A DNA stretch of 64,000 nt from Catenaria anguillulae PL171 (GCA_002102555.1 MCFL01000075.1:1-64000), one strand, 5' to 3'. Positions 9,392 through 19,800 are shown, counted from the first letter of the stretch. Notes: generated by a model from the letters alone, not told the origin. Program-made: numbers and translations.

Positions 9392-11327
9392 TGTTGCTGC
9401 TGCTGGGTTTGGACGCCGGGATCAGCAATGTACTGAGTGACAAACTGCGGTGTGGTGTCGGGCTTGGCCAGTGTCACAAGCGGTGTCGCCAGTTGCCGGC
9501 CTGCAACCTCGCTGAGCTGGTGCATCACCCCAGCCAGGGTCCGCTGGAGACTTGATTCGAGGCTCTTGACGACCGAGTCATGGAACTGGCCTTGGTTCAA
9601 CCAAATCATGTGTGCAGTGTTGCGGACAAGCGCGTCGAGTTGGGCCTGTGTAAGGAGAGATGCTGGAGAGAAGGAGGGGTTGGAAGAGCCAGAGTTAGCA
9701 CTGTCCGTCTTTGCACGTTTCGAGGCCCTCGTGTTCCCGGCAATGCCCGTGGTCGCCTCGTGGGATGCGGCAACCGTCACTTGCGTGAGCTGACGGAGCA
9801 TGTCGTTCTCTGCGCGGAGCTCCCTGATGGTGTCGGAGAGGGCGCTGACTTGTTGCTGTAGAGGGGCAACAGCTGCGGCAACAGCAGTCGTGACCGCTTG
9901 CTCGAGGGACGCATGCGTGGGAGGCGCCGCGTTGGTCGTGGTGGCGGCGAATTGTGCGGAAAGAGAATCGATCCGCCGCTGGAGGCTGTCGATCTTGGTG
10001 TCGGCGGCCGTCGGTCTTTGGGGTTGCTGGGGGGAAGCAGCCGGGCGGGCGGGAAGGGCAGGAAAGTCGGGGTTGGGTGTGCCTGCGGCGGCAACGTCAC
10101 GGAAGGAGAGACCATTGCGCACTAGGGAGGGGGCAACGGAGCGGAGGGGGATCATTTGTGCGTTAGTGGGAGCGGCTTTGACAGCATCGTTGATGGCCTT
10201 GCGGGCTTGTTGAGCGGCGCGTGTGGTTCGGAGGCGGGCACACGTGGAAACACCGTGCCCAGCCTGGTGGCACGAGAAGCACAACGGAGAGTCCATGGGC
10301 GACCAAACGAGGTCAGCATTGAGATTGTGCCATGTGTACGTGACCTTGACACGGGCAGCGGCGGCGGCAACCTCGGCCGAATCGAAAACGACGACGGCTC
10401 GAGAGAGCTTTTTGCCGTCGCGGTTGTACTCAATGCGCCAGGACACCGCATCAAGGTCGGCCTTTCTGAGGGCCATGCCGATGAGAATGTCGGTCGCACC
10501 AGCCGGGACACCGTACAGGTGAAGGGAAGCGGGGCGGTCTGTGCGACGGCAGTTGCGAGCCGACGTGTACGTGTTCGTAATGCGGGCAATGTGCCCGGCA
10601 ACAGCAATCCTGCCGAGGAGCTGCAGCATTTGCGCATGGACGGCATGGTTGGGGCCCGAGAGCACGACCCGCCACACGCCGTAGAAACGGTCGTACACGT
10701 CGGGCGTGAACACCTTGACCTTGGCGTCATCGGGCAGTTTCTCTAAGAGGCGTGGGACGATGGCGGATGGGACGATGGTAGCAGGGGCGTCGTACAGGTA
10801 TACGACGGAGGACAATTCCTCAAGCTTGGCAGTGGCGGGGGAGGGTTGTACGCGTCAAGCTTTGTCGACGCTCCGTTCGAGTTGGGCAAGGGGCGAGCGT
10901 GTGCGATTGCGTTGTCGCGACCGCTTTCTGTGTAAAACTCGACCACAAGGTGATCGAGGTCCGGGGTGCGTTTGCCGTCGGCGTCAAAGGTACGCGGGAT
11001 CGAAAAGTCGCAGGCGCAGCGGTCGGCATCGCCAGTAAGGTATTGGAAGCGGGCGTTGTTGAGCTTTTCGGTTCTGCCCGCACCGGGCATGTCCGCGAGC
11101 AGGCAGGAGGCGAGGAAACGTTGGGCGTGAGCAGGGCGGGTAGGAGTGGGCAAGTCTTCGTCCATCTTGTCGTCATCGTCAGACGGGACAGTGATACGGA
11201 GGGCGGCAGAACGGCGGGCAGTAGTGGAATCGGAAGCGGAGGTAGCAAGAGTGACAGTATCGACTGGGGCTTGATCGAGCGGGGGCGGACCACCCATTGT
11301 TTGGGTGCCAGGGTCGGCCATGGTCAC
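9388..11327 (-). pseudogene. LINE ORF1 (gag-like, CCHC zinc knuckle), apparently frameshifted
   Basis: Two minus-strand frames make up ORF1. The first starts at 11327 (MTMADPGTQTMGG...). The second contains residues from about position 10850 to the stop at 9388, including the zinc knuckle CFSCHQAGHGVSTC (C-x2-C-x4-H-x4-C) and a coiled-coil-like Gln-rich region after it. The switch lies at a run of five C (coding strand) near 10838-10842: the upstream frame runs on into nonsense, while the other frame reads SPATAKLEELSSVVYLYDAP without a break. One base gained or lost there would unite them into a protein of about 645 residues. ORF1 proteins bind the element RNA and form the transposition particle. 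The shift could be a real mutation, a sequencing error, or programmed. Confidence 0.75.
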
Positions 11328-11435
11328 AAATGGTCCGTTTGGCGAGATTTTTGGACAGGGTACGTAAGTTGATGCGCTGAGTCGATTGCGCAGGGTTTCG
11401 TAGCGATATTGTCACTTTTGGCCTTATAGCCAACA

Positions 11436-11451
11436 CCACGCCCCCCTAGCT
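11436..11451. repeat. 16-bp direct repeat at the 5' end of the LINE
   Basis: The sequence is identical to 3101-3116 and marks the other boundary of the retrotransposon. It also resembles the start of the nearby tRNA-Lys gene. Confidence 0.7.
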
Positions 11452-11832
11452 TTTTCAGGTAATGTATTGTAGTGACTTAACACAAGCATGAGGGGAGCCG
11501 CTGGCGTCATTTCGACCAACCCCCAACATACAGACCAGGGACAATATCCACACACACAAGCCAGAGTTGAACGCATACACACGAAATGGCAGCTGGACTT
11601 ACTTGAACTTGATAGGCTTGGCACCAGTCCAACACATATCAACCACCTTCTCCTTGGAACACGCGGATCCGGCGTCTTGGGTTCGATTCTTGGACAACTC
11701 GATTGGGCGGGATCCACCCCGGACGGCTTGGACCCAATCGACCGATGGGTGGCTTGAGCAGGCAAACCAAACCGAAATCCTTACTCAAACTGTGGCCGAG
11801 GACTATGCACGAAACAGCATGCATACCTAAAG
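11452..11832. other. Gene-free flank, possibly the 3' tail of a second LINE copy
   Basis: No coding segment is supported. The first 25 bp (11452-11476, with tgtattgtagtgac) resemble the inside of the LINE 3' end (3117-3140, with tgtattgaagtcat) in the same orientation relative to the 16-bp repeat. This could be a 5'-truncated copy inserted at the same target, but the similarity is short. Confidence 0.3.
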
Positions 11833-11904
11833 TGCCGCCCGCGGGGTTCGAACCCAAACCTTCGCAGTGGACACCCGGCGCCTCGACCACTGGGCCACGA
11901 CAGC
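11833..11904 (-). tRNA. tRNA-like sequence or tRNA pseudogene, identity uncertain
   Basis: Read on the minus strand, 11904 to 11833 has an A-box-like segment (tggcccagtggtcga), a D-arm GCC/GGC stem, a B box (ggttcgaacccc) and acceptor strands gctgtcg and gggcggc that pair at six of seven positions. No anticodon stem with a normal seven-base loop and a U33 can be folded cleanly, so the isoacceptor is not assigned. It lies only seven bases from the divergent tRNA-Lys. It is either a degenerate tRNA or a tRNA-derived repeat. Confidence 0.4.
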
Positions 11905-11911
11905 CCTACCA

Positions 11912-11984
11912 CGCCCCCTAGCTCAGTCGGTAGAGCGCGTGACTTTTAATCATGAGGCCACGGGTTCGAGCCCCGTGGGGGGTA
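11912..11984 (+). tRNA. tRNA-Lys(TTT), imperfect acceptor stem
   Basis: This is a cloverleaf with T8-A9, D arm gctc/gagc, anticodon arm cgtga-cttttaa-tcatg (anticodon TTT) and T arm acggg-ttcgagc-cccgt. The 3' strand of the acceptor is ggggggt with discriminator A. The 5' strand has only five C before T8, so five pairs form and the outer two fail. The 16-bp repeats beside the LINE have six C; with that extra C all seven positions would pair (including one G-U). The gene may be slightly damaged. A and B boxes (tagctcagtcgg, ggttcgagcc) are good. Confidence 0.8.
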
Positions 11985-12347
11985 TTGGGAGCTTTTGCCT
12001 CGGGCAGTTATCGTTTTTGGAGTGGTTCCGATCCGCCCAGTTTGCTTGCCAAGCGACCCAGGGCGAATGGGAGCGCCATCCCTTTTGCTACCGCCTGCCG
12101 TGGGCCAGGGGTACCCCTGGTTGGGCGGCCAACCAACCGTGAAAGTGCAAAGTGGACGCAATATGAGAATCTTGTTGGACGACAAGGGAGACACTGGGAA
12201 CAGCAAGCCAAACGAAACATGGAGGGACACATACTCATGACGGGACTGGGCAACGAGCGCAATCCGGTCACGAGCGCGCAACAGACTCGGAAAACCTAAC
12301 GTAATCGAGAACATCAAACAACAACACCTCAACCAGGCAGCCAAGCT
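11985..12347. other. Spacer, no gene seen
   Basis: This lies between the tRNA-Lys and the 3' end of the V-ATPase gene. Apart from a short inverted repeat near 12108-12138 (cctggttgggcggccaacca) I see no feature. Confidence 0.4.
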
Positions 12348-14346
12348 TTACTCCAACAGGGCCCTGAACCGATCCTCGATTTCCTTCTGCAAGGCGGCAT
12401 ACCGATCCCTGAGCACCTGCTCGCCATCAATTGGGTTCTCAAACTTCATACTCGACAGTTTGTACACGAGGTCGCCCATGGAATCCTTGATTTTGGCCCA
12501 CGTGATTTGCGAGTTTGTCACCTCGACCGCGTGCGTGGCCGCGTCGTTGAAGGCCATGAGGTTACGCAGCATCCACACCGTCTTGTAAAAGGGACAGAAC
12601 CGGTCGTACTCGGAGTAGCCGTTTTGTTGCAAAAAGTCGTCCTTGATGATCTTTGCAATCTCGAGCGTGATCTTGTCCTTTTCGGCAAGGGCAGACTAAC
12701 GGGCAGCAACACATGTGAGCAAAAACGAGATGCGAAGAAGAAAAGAAAAAGCAGACGTACCTTGCCGACAAGCTGCACGATTTCGGACAAGTCCTCCTCC
12801 ATTTGCAAGATCTCCTTGCACTTTGTCCTAAGCGCCACAAACTCGGGGTCAAACTGCTCGTAAAAAGGCTCAAGGGCCTTGAGGTACTTTGAGTAACTGA
12901 GGGACCAGTTGACAGATGGGAAGTGCTTGCGCTGGGCGAGCTTCTTGTCCAATCCCCAAAACACTTGGACAATACCGAGCGTCGCGGCCGTGACCGGATC
13001 CGAGAAATCGCCACCAGGCGGCGACACGGCGCCCACAATCGAGACACTGCCGTGCCTCTGCGGATTGCCCAAACACACGACTTTACCTGCGCGCTCGTAA
13101 AACGACGCGAGCTTTGCACCCAAGTATGCTGGGTAACCCGAATCGGCCGGCATTTCCGCCAACCGACCGGAAATCTCACGCAAGGCCTCTGCCCACCGGG
13201 AAGTCGAGTCGGCCATCATGGCCACGTTCATGCCCTGGTCGCGGAAGTACTCGGACAGCGTGATGCCCGTGTAAATGGACGCCTCGCGCGCGGCCACGGG
13301 CATGTTGGACGTGTTGGCCACGAGCGTGGTGCGCTTCATGATACTTTCGCGCTTGCCGTCAATCTCGGTCTCCAAGGTCGGGAAGTCCATGAGCACCTCG
13401 GCCATTTCGTTGCCGCGTTCGCCGCACCCGACGTAAATGATGATGTTGGAGTTGGAGTACTTTGACAGCGATTGCGAAATGACGGTTTTGCCACACCCAA
13501 ACGCGCCCGGGATGGCCGTTGTGCCGCCCTGGACACAGGGGAAGAGGGCGTCCAGGACACGTTGCCCCGTGAGCAGCGGGTGATCGGCGGCCAGCTTTTC
13601 CGTGACGGGCCGCGGTTGGCGCACGGCCACGAGTGCATCATGGTGAGCTTGTGCTTTTCGCCGGCAAACTCCACCTCCATGATGGTGTCTTGCACCGTGT
13701 AGTTGCCCGCGGGCGCCATGTACGTGATGGTGCCGTGCGTCTTGGGTGGCACAATGATCTTGTGGTTGACGAGCGTGTTTTCGTTGACAGACCCGAAAAT
13801 GTCGCCGCCGGTAATGTGGTCGCCCACGCGCAGCGTCGTGACGGGGGTGTACTCCCACACGTGGTCCTTGTCCAAGGCCGGGGTCGAGATGCCGCGCGGA
13901 ATGTAAATGGACTTTGAAATGTCTTGAATGGCCTTGAGGGGCCGCTGAATGCCGTCGTAAATGTTGGAGCACAATCCGGGGCCGAGCTCAACGGACAAGG
14001 GTTTGCCCGTGCGCAACACGGGGTCGCCCACCGTGAGGCCCGATGTTTCCTCGTACACTTGCAAGGTGGCCTTTGTGCCGTCAATGCGGATCACCTCGCC
14101 CACGAGTTCTTGATGGCCAACGCGCACGAGCTCGTACATGGCCGACCCGGACATGTTGTCGGCAATGACGACGGGCCCGGACACGGAGAAGATGAAGCCG
14201 AAGCGCGATTCGCGGTCTTCGTCGCGGATGCGCGGCAGGTCGCGCTGAGCGTTTTCGAGGGCACCAGCCTGGGTGATGGTCGTGTCGCACGTGTGTGAGA
14301 AATCATCGGGCGAGGCAGAAGCAGATGAAGGAAGGATGCGTACCAT
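12348..14346 (-). CDS. VMA1: V-type proton ATPase catalytic subunit A
   Basis: This is the catalytic, nucleotide-binding subunit of the V1 sector, which hydrolyses ATP to pump protons into vacuoles and endosomes. Exon 1 runs 14346-12761, a 65-nt intron spans 12760-12696 (GTACGT...TTAG), and exon 2 runs 12695-12348. Visible landmarks are [19 protein letters not shown] near the N-terminus, the non-homologous region, the Walker A motif [31 protein letters not shown] and the Walker B region [20 protein letters not shown]. The reading frame breaks at about 13627: the text KLTMMHSWP is followed by [20 protein letters not shown] only if one base is added, where family members read WPVRQPRP. With one base added the protein would be 644 residues, close to the usual 617. 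There is no intein. The start at 14346 is tentative because conservation begins at [11 protein letters not shown]. Confidence 0.95.
12696..12760 (-). other. Intron of the V-ATPase A gene
   Basis: A 65-nt intron, donor gtacgt and acceptor ccgttag. It joins IVQLVGK to [10 protein letters not shown], which restores the conserved family sequence. Confidence 0.9.
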
Positions 14347-14911
14347 GATGAAGATGAATCAGTGTGTGAGTGTGTGCGGGCGAACGCGTTCAGAAGAAGG
14401 TTGCGTGGGTGGTGGGCGGGCAGCAGGCTGTGCTGTGCTGTGCTGTGCTGGATGGACTGGCGAGTCTTGATGATCTGGCGGCGGCAGCAGTCAGAAGTCG
14501 GTAAGGTGGAGTGGTCACGTGAAGGGCGGAGAGCCAGAGGTGTACTATGTGGTTGCGGAGCGAATGCGAGGGGTGTGCAAAGCGGTGCGAATCACTCGTA
14601 TTCATGTGGCATGCATGTGTTTTTCAATAGATTTTTTCTTTCGAGTTGTATCTATCGCAGTGAGCGCAGTGAGTGTGAGGCGCCTCCAACGGCTGGTGGG
14701 TCTCCGATCGGCCTGCCCGTCGTGGCGTGGCGTGGCGGGGCTTCATGCATTCAACGAGATGGATTGACCCTTGTCTATGTAGTTTTGTGCTTAGTGACGC
14801 GCATCACAACTCCGTCAGAGCGAGCCAGGGCCATGGCCAGAGCCTCTCACCGACGGACATGTGTGTTCATGTGTAATACGTCATCGATTCAGACATCAGC
14901 TCATTTACACA
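14347..14911. promoter_or_regulatory. Divergent intergenic region between the V-ATPase A and Abraxas-like genes
   Basis: This 565-bp spacer lies between two genes transcribed away from each other, so it should hold both promoters. It contains a small tgtgc repeat (about 14431-14448) and T-rich patches (14631-14643). No specific binding site could be assigned. Confidence 0.5.
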
Positions 14912-15721
14912 ATGGAACAAGCCTCTGTCTCCATCCCGGGCCCCCTCCTCTCGCTGCTCGCCCACAAGGCCTTCTCTGGGCCTGGCCCACACGCACTCGG
15001 CCTGCTCCTCGGCCACATCCACCTTTCAACCGAGCTCGCTGTCCACGACCACTCTACCGAGCAGCACGCCACCCAGCACATCCGCTTTGTCGTCACCGAC
15101 TTGCTCGACTTTTCGGCCACTCCCACTCCCACGCACCGCAATCTCACTTGGTTCGATCCTCTCGGCACCATTGATTTCGCCCTCGTCAACAAACACTTGG
15201 CCAAGGCCCAACAAATTGTGGGCCTGTACTCGCTGCGCCCGGGATCGCCTACACCAAGTATGCGCGAGACGAGACTGTGGACACAATTGATTGAACGGGG
15301 TTGCGCCGCCTTGCCTGCCAATGTCTCCACGGCCGGGTGCGTGTTCTTCCTGGGCCAACATGCCACGGAACCACTCGCGGCCACTGCAGCATCCTTGTCA
15401 TCACCATCGCCACTGGTACCGAGTCATGGCGGAGCAGGCGATGCCACCACTGCCGCTTCAAATGTGCCGACCGTGGCCACCTGGCGGCAAACGTGTTTTC
15501 ATCGGTATTCGTCGGCTGCGGGCGACGATACATCCGCGTTCCGGATCCCAATTGAGATCCCCAATTTGCTACAGTCCATGGGCGTTGGGCGGCATCCGCC
15601 ACTGGTACATGCACACTCGGCCGAGCTGGGCAGCGTGTTTGATGTCGAGGCGGGCGTCAAGCGAGCAAGGGACGTGTGTGAGCGAGGGTTGAACAGGTTG
15701 GATCATCTTGTAAACTCCTAG
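14912..15721 (+). CDS. Abraxas-like MPN-domain protein (BRISC/ARISC scaffold type)
   Basis: A single-exon frame of 269 residues starting MEQASVSIPGPLLSLLAHKA. The N-terminus (GPLLSLLxHxAF...HALGLLLGHI) and the segment AKAQQIVGLYSLRPGSPTPS followed by RETRLW correspond to the Abraxas/FAM175 pattern 'SGxxLSxLxxxxF...GFLLGE...VVGWYxFRR...MTFRE'. These are inactive MPN proteins that scaffold the BRCC36 K63-deubiquitinase, and accordingly no intact JAMM metal-binding motif is visible. I chose the ATG at 14912 over the upstream in-frame 14861 because the MPN homology begins there. The C-terminal half is Ser/Ala-rich and unmatched. An alternative is another divergent MPN protein. Confidence 0.6.
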   Translation: MEQASVSIPGPLLSLLAHKAFSGPGPHALGLLLGHIHLSTELAVHDHSTEQHATQHIRFVVTDLLDFSATPTPTHRNLTWFDPLGTIDFALVNKHLAKAQQIVGLYSLRPGSPTPSMRETRLWTQLIERGCAALPANVSTAGCVFFLGQHATEPLAATAASLSSPSPLVPSHGGAGDATTAASNVPTVATWRQTCFHRYSSAAGDDTSAFRIPIEIPNLLQSMGVGRHPPLVHAHSAELGSVFDVEAGVKRARDVCERGLNRLDHLVNS

Positions 15722-16848
15722 CAAGGCAATAAATACAGAAACATGTCTCCAATGGATGCATATTCACCGAATGAGATTGATTCCAGGCGAAAAACACGTG
15801 GTGCCGCAAATGACAGATACCGATCAACGATTTGATCAAGGCTGCGCATATGATGTTTCGACTGAGATTACGCAACAAGCAACAAGCAACTGCATTGATC
15901 TCCGAGCACAGAGCAGCAATCAATCCTTTGACATTGGCCAACTCGGCTGTCATATTCATGTACCAGTCGATTGATGTTGAGCATCTCATTCAATCATCCA
16001 ACAGCCAGTCGCACGCAGGACAGCTTCCGCATACGCAAAGACGGTCACCCGCGTTCAAGATTACCCACAAGAACAAGCAATTCGCAGCAACCAGTTCGGC
16101 CACCGCTGATCCGGGTTCCAACGCAACAAAAGACCACACGCCCAGACTCGAGAGACCCGATAGCCTCGCTATTCGCAACCGGCACAGCGACGTCGTGTGC
16201 ACTATCGACCTCCGTACCGTCGCCCAGACCACGCCTCGCCGACCACAGAATCGCCCGCCCGGCTCGTCACGCCGCAGTCACCCGCTCGTGCACATACAGA
16301 GGCCAGGGCCCTCTGCGCTTAGCCTACACCAGCGACTTTCCGCATTCAACAGCTCACGCCATATCCCAGTCCGATCTTTGCACTGCTTCGCTTGAATCTC
16401 GGCAACCCTGCGGCGGCCAAAGCAAAAGCAACAGCAACAGCAACAGCAAGTGCAACTGCATATGGTGAACGACGCGTGCGTGACGGCCGCCGTTGTTGTC
16501 CAGTTCTTTTGTTGCTGATCTCCCTGCCGTCTGGTCTGGTCGTTGAATCTGCGATCGTTTGGCCCACTTTTTGCACACAAACACTCTCTTTCCTTTTCCG
16601 GTCCCCTCCCCATTCCCAATCGTGCCCTCACTCTGCGCAATCCGCTTGTTGTCGCCTGCTGGCCTGCTGCCCGTGAAATCCTTCCAGTTGCGATCCCTCA
16701 CTACGATCGTTCCCACGACCTCGGGAAACCGCCAACACGCTCACACACTCTTCCTGTCTTCAAGTTGTCTTTGCCCACAAGCACACACTCTCACACTCTG
16801 TCGCTCTCTCTCCCTCTCTCTCTCTTTATTTATTCCTAACTGCCTGCG
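15722..16848. other. Long 5' region upstream of the cyclin gene
   Basis: A 1.1-kb stretch without a convincing gene. It has a CAG/CAA-rich patch (about 16425-16450) and a CT-rich tract (about 16795-16835) just before the cyclin start, which fits a promoter plus long 5' leader. An open frame at 15832-16395 has no recognisable domain and unremarkable composition. Confidence 0.5.
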
Positions 16849-19800
16849 ATGGAAACCAAGCAATCAAGTCATCTGATACATCACCTGCTTTCAGCTCCGC
16901 TCGCTTCCTCCTCTTCATCTTTCTCCGCCTCATCTACGTCACGTCAGAATTGCCATTCCTCGACATCCTCTGTCCAAGCTCACTCGTCCGCCCGCTCAAG
17001 GGCCGCGTCCGCACCCGTCACCGTGTCCGTCTCGGCCATCTCTGCTGTTCCCATCCTCCATCATCATCATCTCCCACTCCATCACCAGCCCCATCCGCAC
17101 CAACAGTCGCATCTCCAAGAAAAGCCAAAGAAGCCGCCCACACAGCCGCCCATGTCGCGCCGGCCCTCCTCGGGCGCGTCCACATTTGCCCTGGTCACGC
17201 CATTGCACACTCACTTGGAACACAAGCCGGGAGACGGCGCGCTGGACTCTGCAGGGCTGCCGCCATCGCCCGTCAAGAAGACACATCAAGCAAAGGAATC
17301 GACCTCGACATCGGCTTCGCACCGATTCCCGGCCTCTGCTTTTCATCAGCATCACCACCCGCACCAATCCCAGGGCATCGATCAGCACCAAGAGTTTCAC
17401 CTTGCGCGCGATCACCAACCGCCCACGGCAGCAAGTGCTTCGGCCGCCGCTGCGTTGGCCGCAACGGCCGCTCGCCCAGACATGCCGCGCATTGATTCTG
17501 GCGTAGGCTCATTTGCCACCTTGGCCTCGCTGTCCAGCACTTCGTCGCTTTCACTGTCCCTCTCGGCATGCAGCACAACGGACACGGCCATCGTATCGCC
17601 CAAACTCGGAGCCAATGCACGCGCCTCTTCTGTCGCTGCCATTCCCGAGGCGACACAACAGGAGGAGGAGCAAGAAAAGGCACAGGATGCGGATGACGAG
17701 CACGAGGAAACCGATGAAGACGACGACGACGACGACGACAAGTTTCACGATGCTCGATCGGGGCTACTTGGACTCGGGCTGTTTGGATCCTCATTGACGA
17801 CAAACAAGCACAGCGGTCACATCGACTTTTCCAACCCACCACAGCTGCCAACCCCGGCACTCAACTCGGACGACCTGTTTGCCGAATTCCATCTAGCACA
17901 TTCGTCCTCGTCTCCAATGCACTCGCTGACCCACAAGTCACCCGCTACCACGTTGTCCTCATCCACCTCTTCGCTTCTCGATGCGCTCGCCGACCACGCG
18001 CCGCCCACCCCGGCACTCGCACCTGCCTCGTCCACACACCATCTGGTTGATTCGGCAGCCACGTCGCTCACGTCGTCGCCCAACTCGGCCACGTCCAGCA
18101 CGGCACATGCCAGCGCCGATGCAAATCCACATGCACACGCACTTGTCCTGCCGCCACTGCACGCCAGCCACCCGCGGGTTGTTGGCGGTGTCGGCTATCC
18201 CGAATTCCACGTGCGCCCACGCGCCGATCGCGAGGCCGGCATCGACGACACGTCATCGTCGTCCGGATTTGACGTGGACATTGATGACGAAGTGTCCGCG
18301 ACCGACTCGGACTCGGAGTCGGACGGCGAGCACCGGCTCATGCTTCGCGCATACACGACGCATCCACACGCCTTAGCAGCGGGACCCTCGGGCGGAGCAG
18401 CACCGGCCTTGTCATCGGTGCCGCACCTTCCGCAGCCACAGCTCGAGCCTCTGACGCGCTCGTCGCGCTCGTCGTCCATGTCGTCCACGGCGTCGCACAA
18501 GTCACACGCATCGTCGCTCGCGCAATCCATTATTGACGCCGCACTCAACTTTACTGGATTTGCCGGGCTGCGCGCTCGCGCGGCAAGCTCAAAGCCCAGT
18601 GCCACAACCTCGTCGGCGGGATCCACGGCAGGCTCGTCGCCCAGAGTGGGCGCAACGGGCGCGGGCCGGCGCGACCAAGATGCGCACGATTTGAGCTTGC
18701 ACGTGGCACAGGCTGTGCTTGCCGCGTCCGAGGCGGCGGGCGTGGCCGCGGATCAGCCACGAGACTGCAAGCCCACGGCAGGCTCGGGTGCGGCGGCGGC
18801 AGCAGCAGCCGGGTTGCCCGGGCTGTTTGCGCGACTTGGGCTGGGCGGTGGGTCAGCGCACGAGAGCAAGGCGCCGTCGTTGGCGCATTCGCGGTCGGAT
18901 ACGTGCACGAGCTTTGGGCTGCTAACGTCCGACTTCATGACGACACTTGCGCCTTCGGCTACAGCTACGTCAACGTCGACGGCCGCCCACGTGGCGGCAG
19001 CACCCTCGGCCGTGGCAGAGTATGAGCCGAGTGATGCGGGCACGGGCAAGACGGCGGTTGGGGCAACAATGCCCGCGCACCAAGTTGAGGCACATGCGGG
19101 CAGTGGCGTGCCCGTGCCGCCGTCGCCCACGCGCGCGCTGCTCCGGTCGACGTGTAACGATTGGGATGCGCATTTGGCGACATACATTGATCCAATCTTT
19201 GCGCATTTGCGTGCGCTCGAGGTGCGTCTCTATTTTTTTTTTTGTCTCTTGGATTAGTTGGTTCGCGAGCAAACGTCTCACACGCTCTTCGTCATGATTC
19301 AGACACGGTACCGCCCAAAGCGGCATTACATGGACACCCTGCAGACGGCCATTTCGCGCGAGATGCGCGACAACCTCGTGGATTATCTTGTTGGTGTCCG
19401 TGTCGACTTGTCACTGTCGAGGGACTCTGTGTTTTTGGCCGTGAATTACCTGGACCGGTTCCTGAGCAAACGGGTTGTGACCAGCACCACCTTGGACAGT
19501 GTGTGCCTGGCTGCGTTGCTCGTGTCCACGTACGTCGAGCTACTTGCGACCTTGTTCCCTTCATTTCTTTCCACTTGGTCTCACACGCAACTGAATTTAC
19601 GCAGGAAATACGAGGAAGTCGCCCCTCCCGACGTGCTTGACCTGACGCGCCTGCTCGAGGGCCAATTCACGCCCGACGATCTGCTCGACATGGAGCGCGA
19701 GCTGCTCACGACGCTCGCATTCAAGCTTAACGTGGCGACCATTGAATCGTTCCTGCCGCTGGCCATGGCCGCCGCAGGTATCGTCAACCCGGACCCAGTC

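Larger units (their letters stand above)
3101..11451 (-). mobile_element. Non-LTR (LINE) retrotransposon of the Tad/I-like type with RNase H
   Basis: A minus-strand element with two overlapping reading frames: ORF1 (11327 to 9388, zinc knuckle) and ORF2 (9391 to 3371). ORF2 encodes, in order, an APE-type endonuclease, a reverse transcriptase, an RNase H and a C-terminal zinc motif. Identical 16-bp direct repeats, ccacgcccccctagct, lie at 3101-3116 and 11436-11451 and fit a target-site duplication. The 5' leader upstream of ORF1 is only about 110 bp and the 3' UTR about 255 bp. Apart from one frameshift in ORF1 the coding capacity is intact, which suggests a fairly recent insertion. A terminal RNase H places it with Tad1/I/R1-like clades and not with L1. 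Confidence 0.9.
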
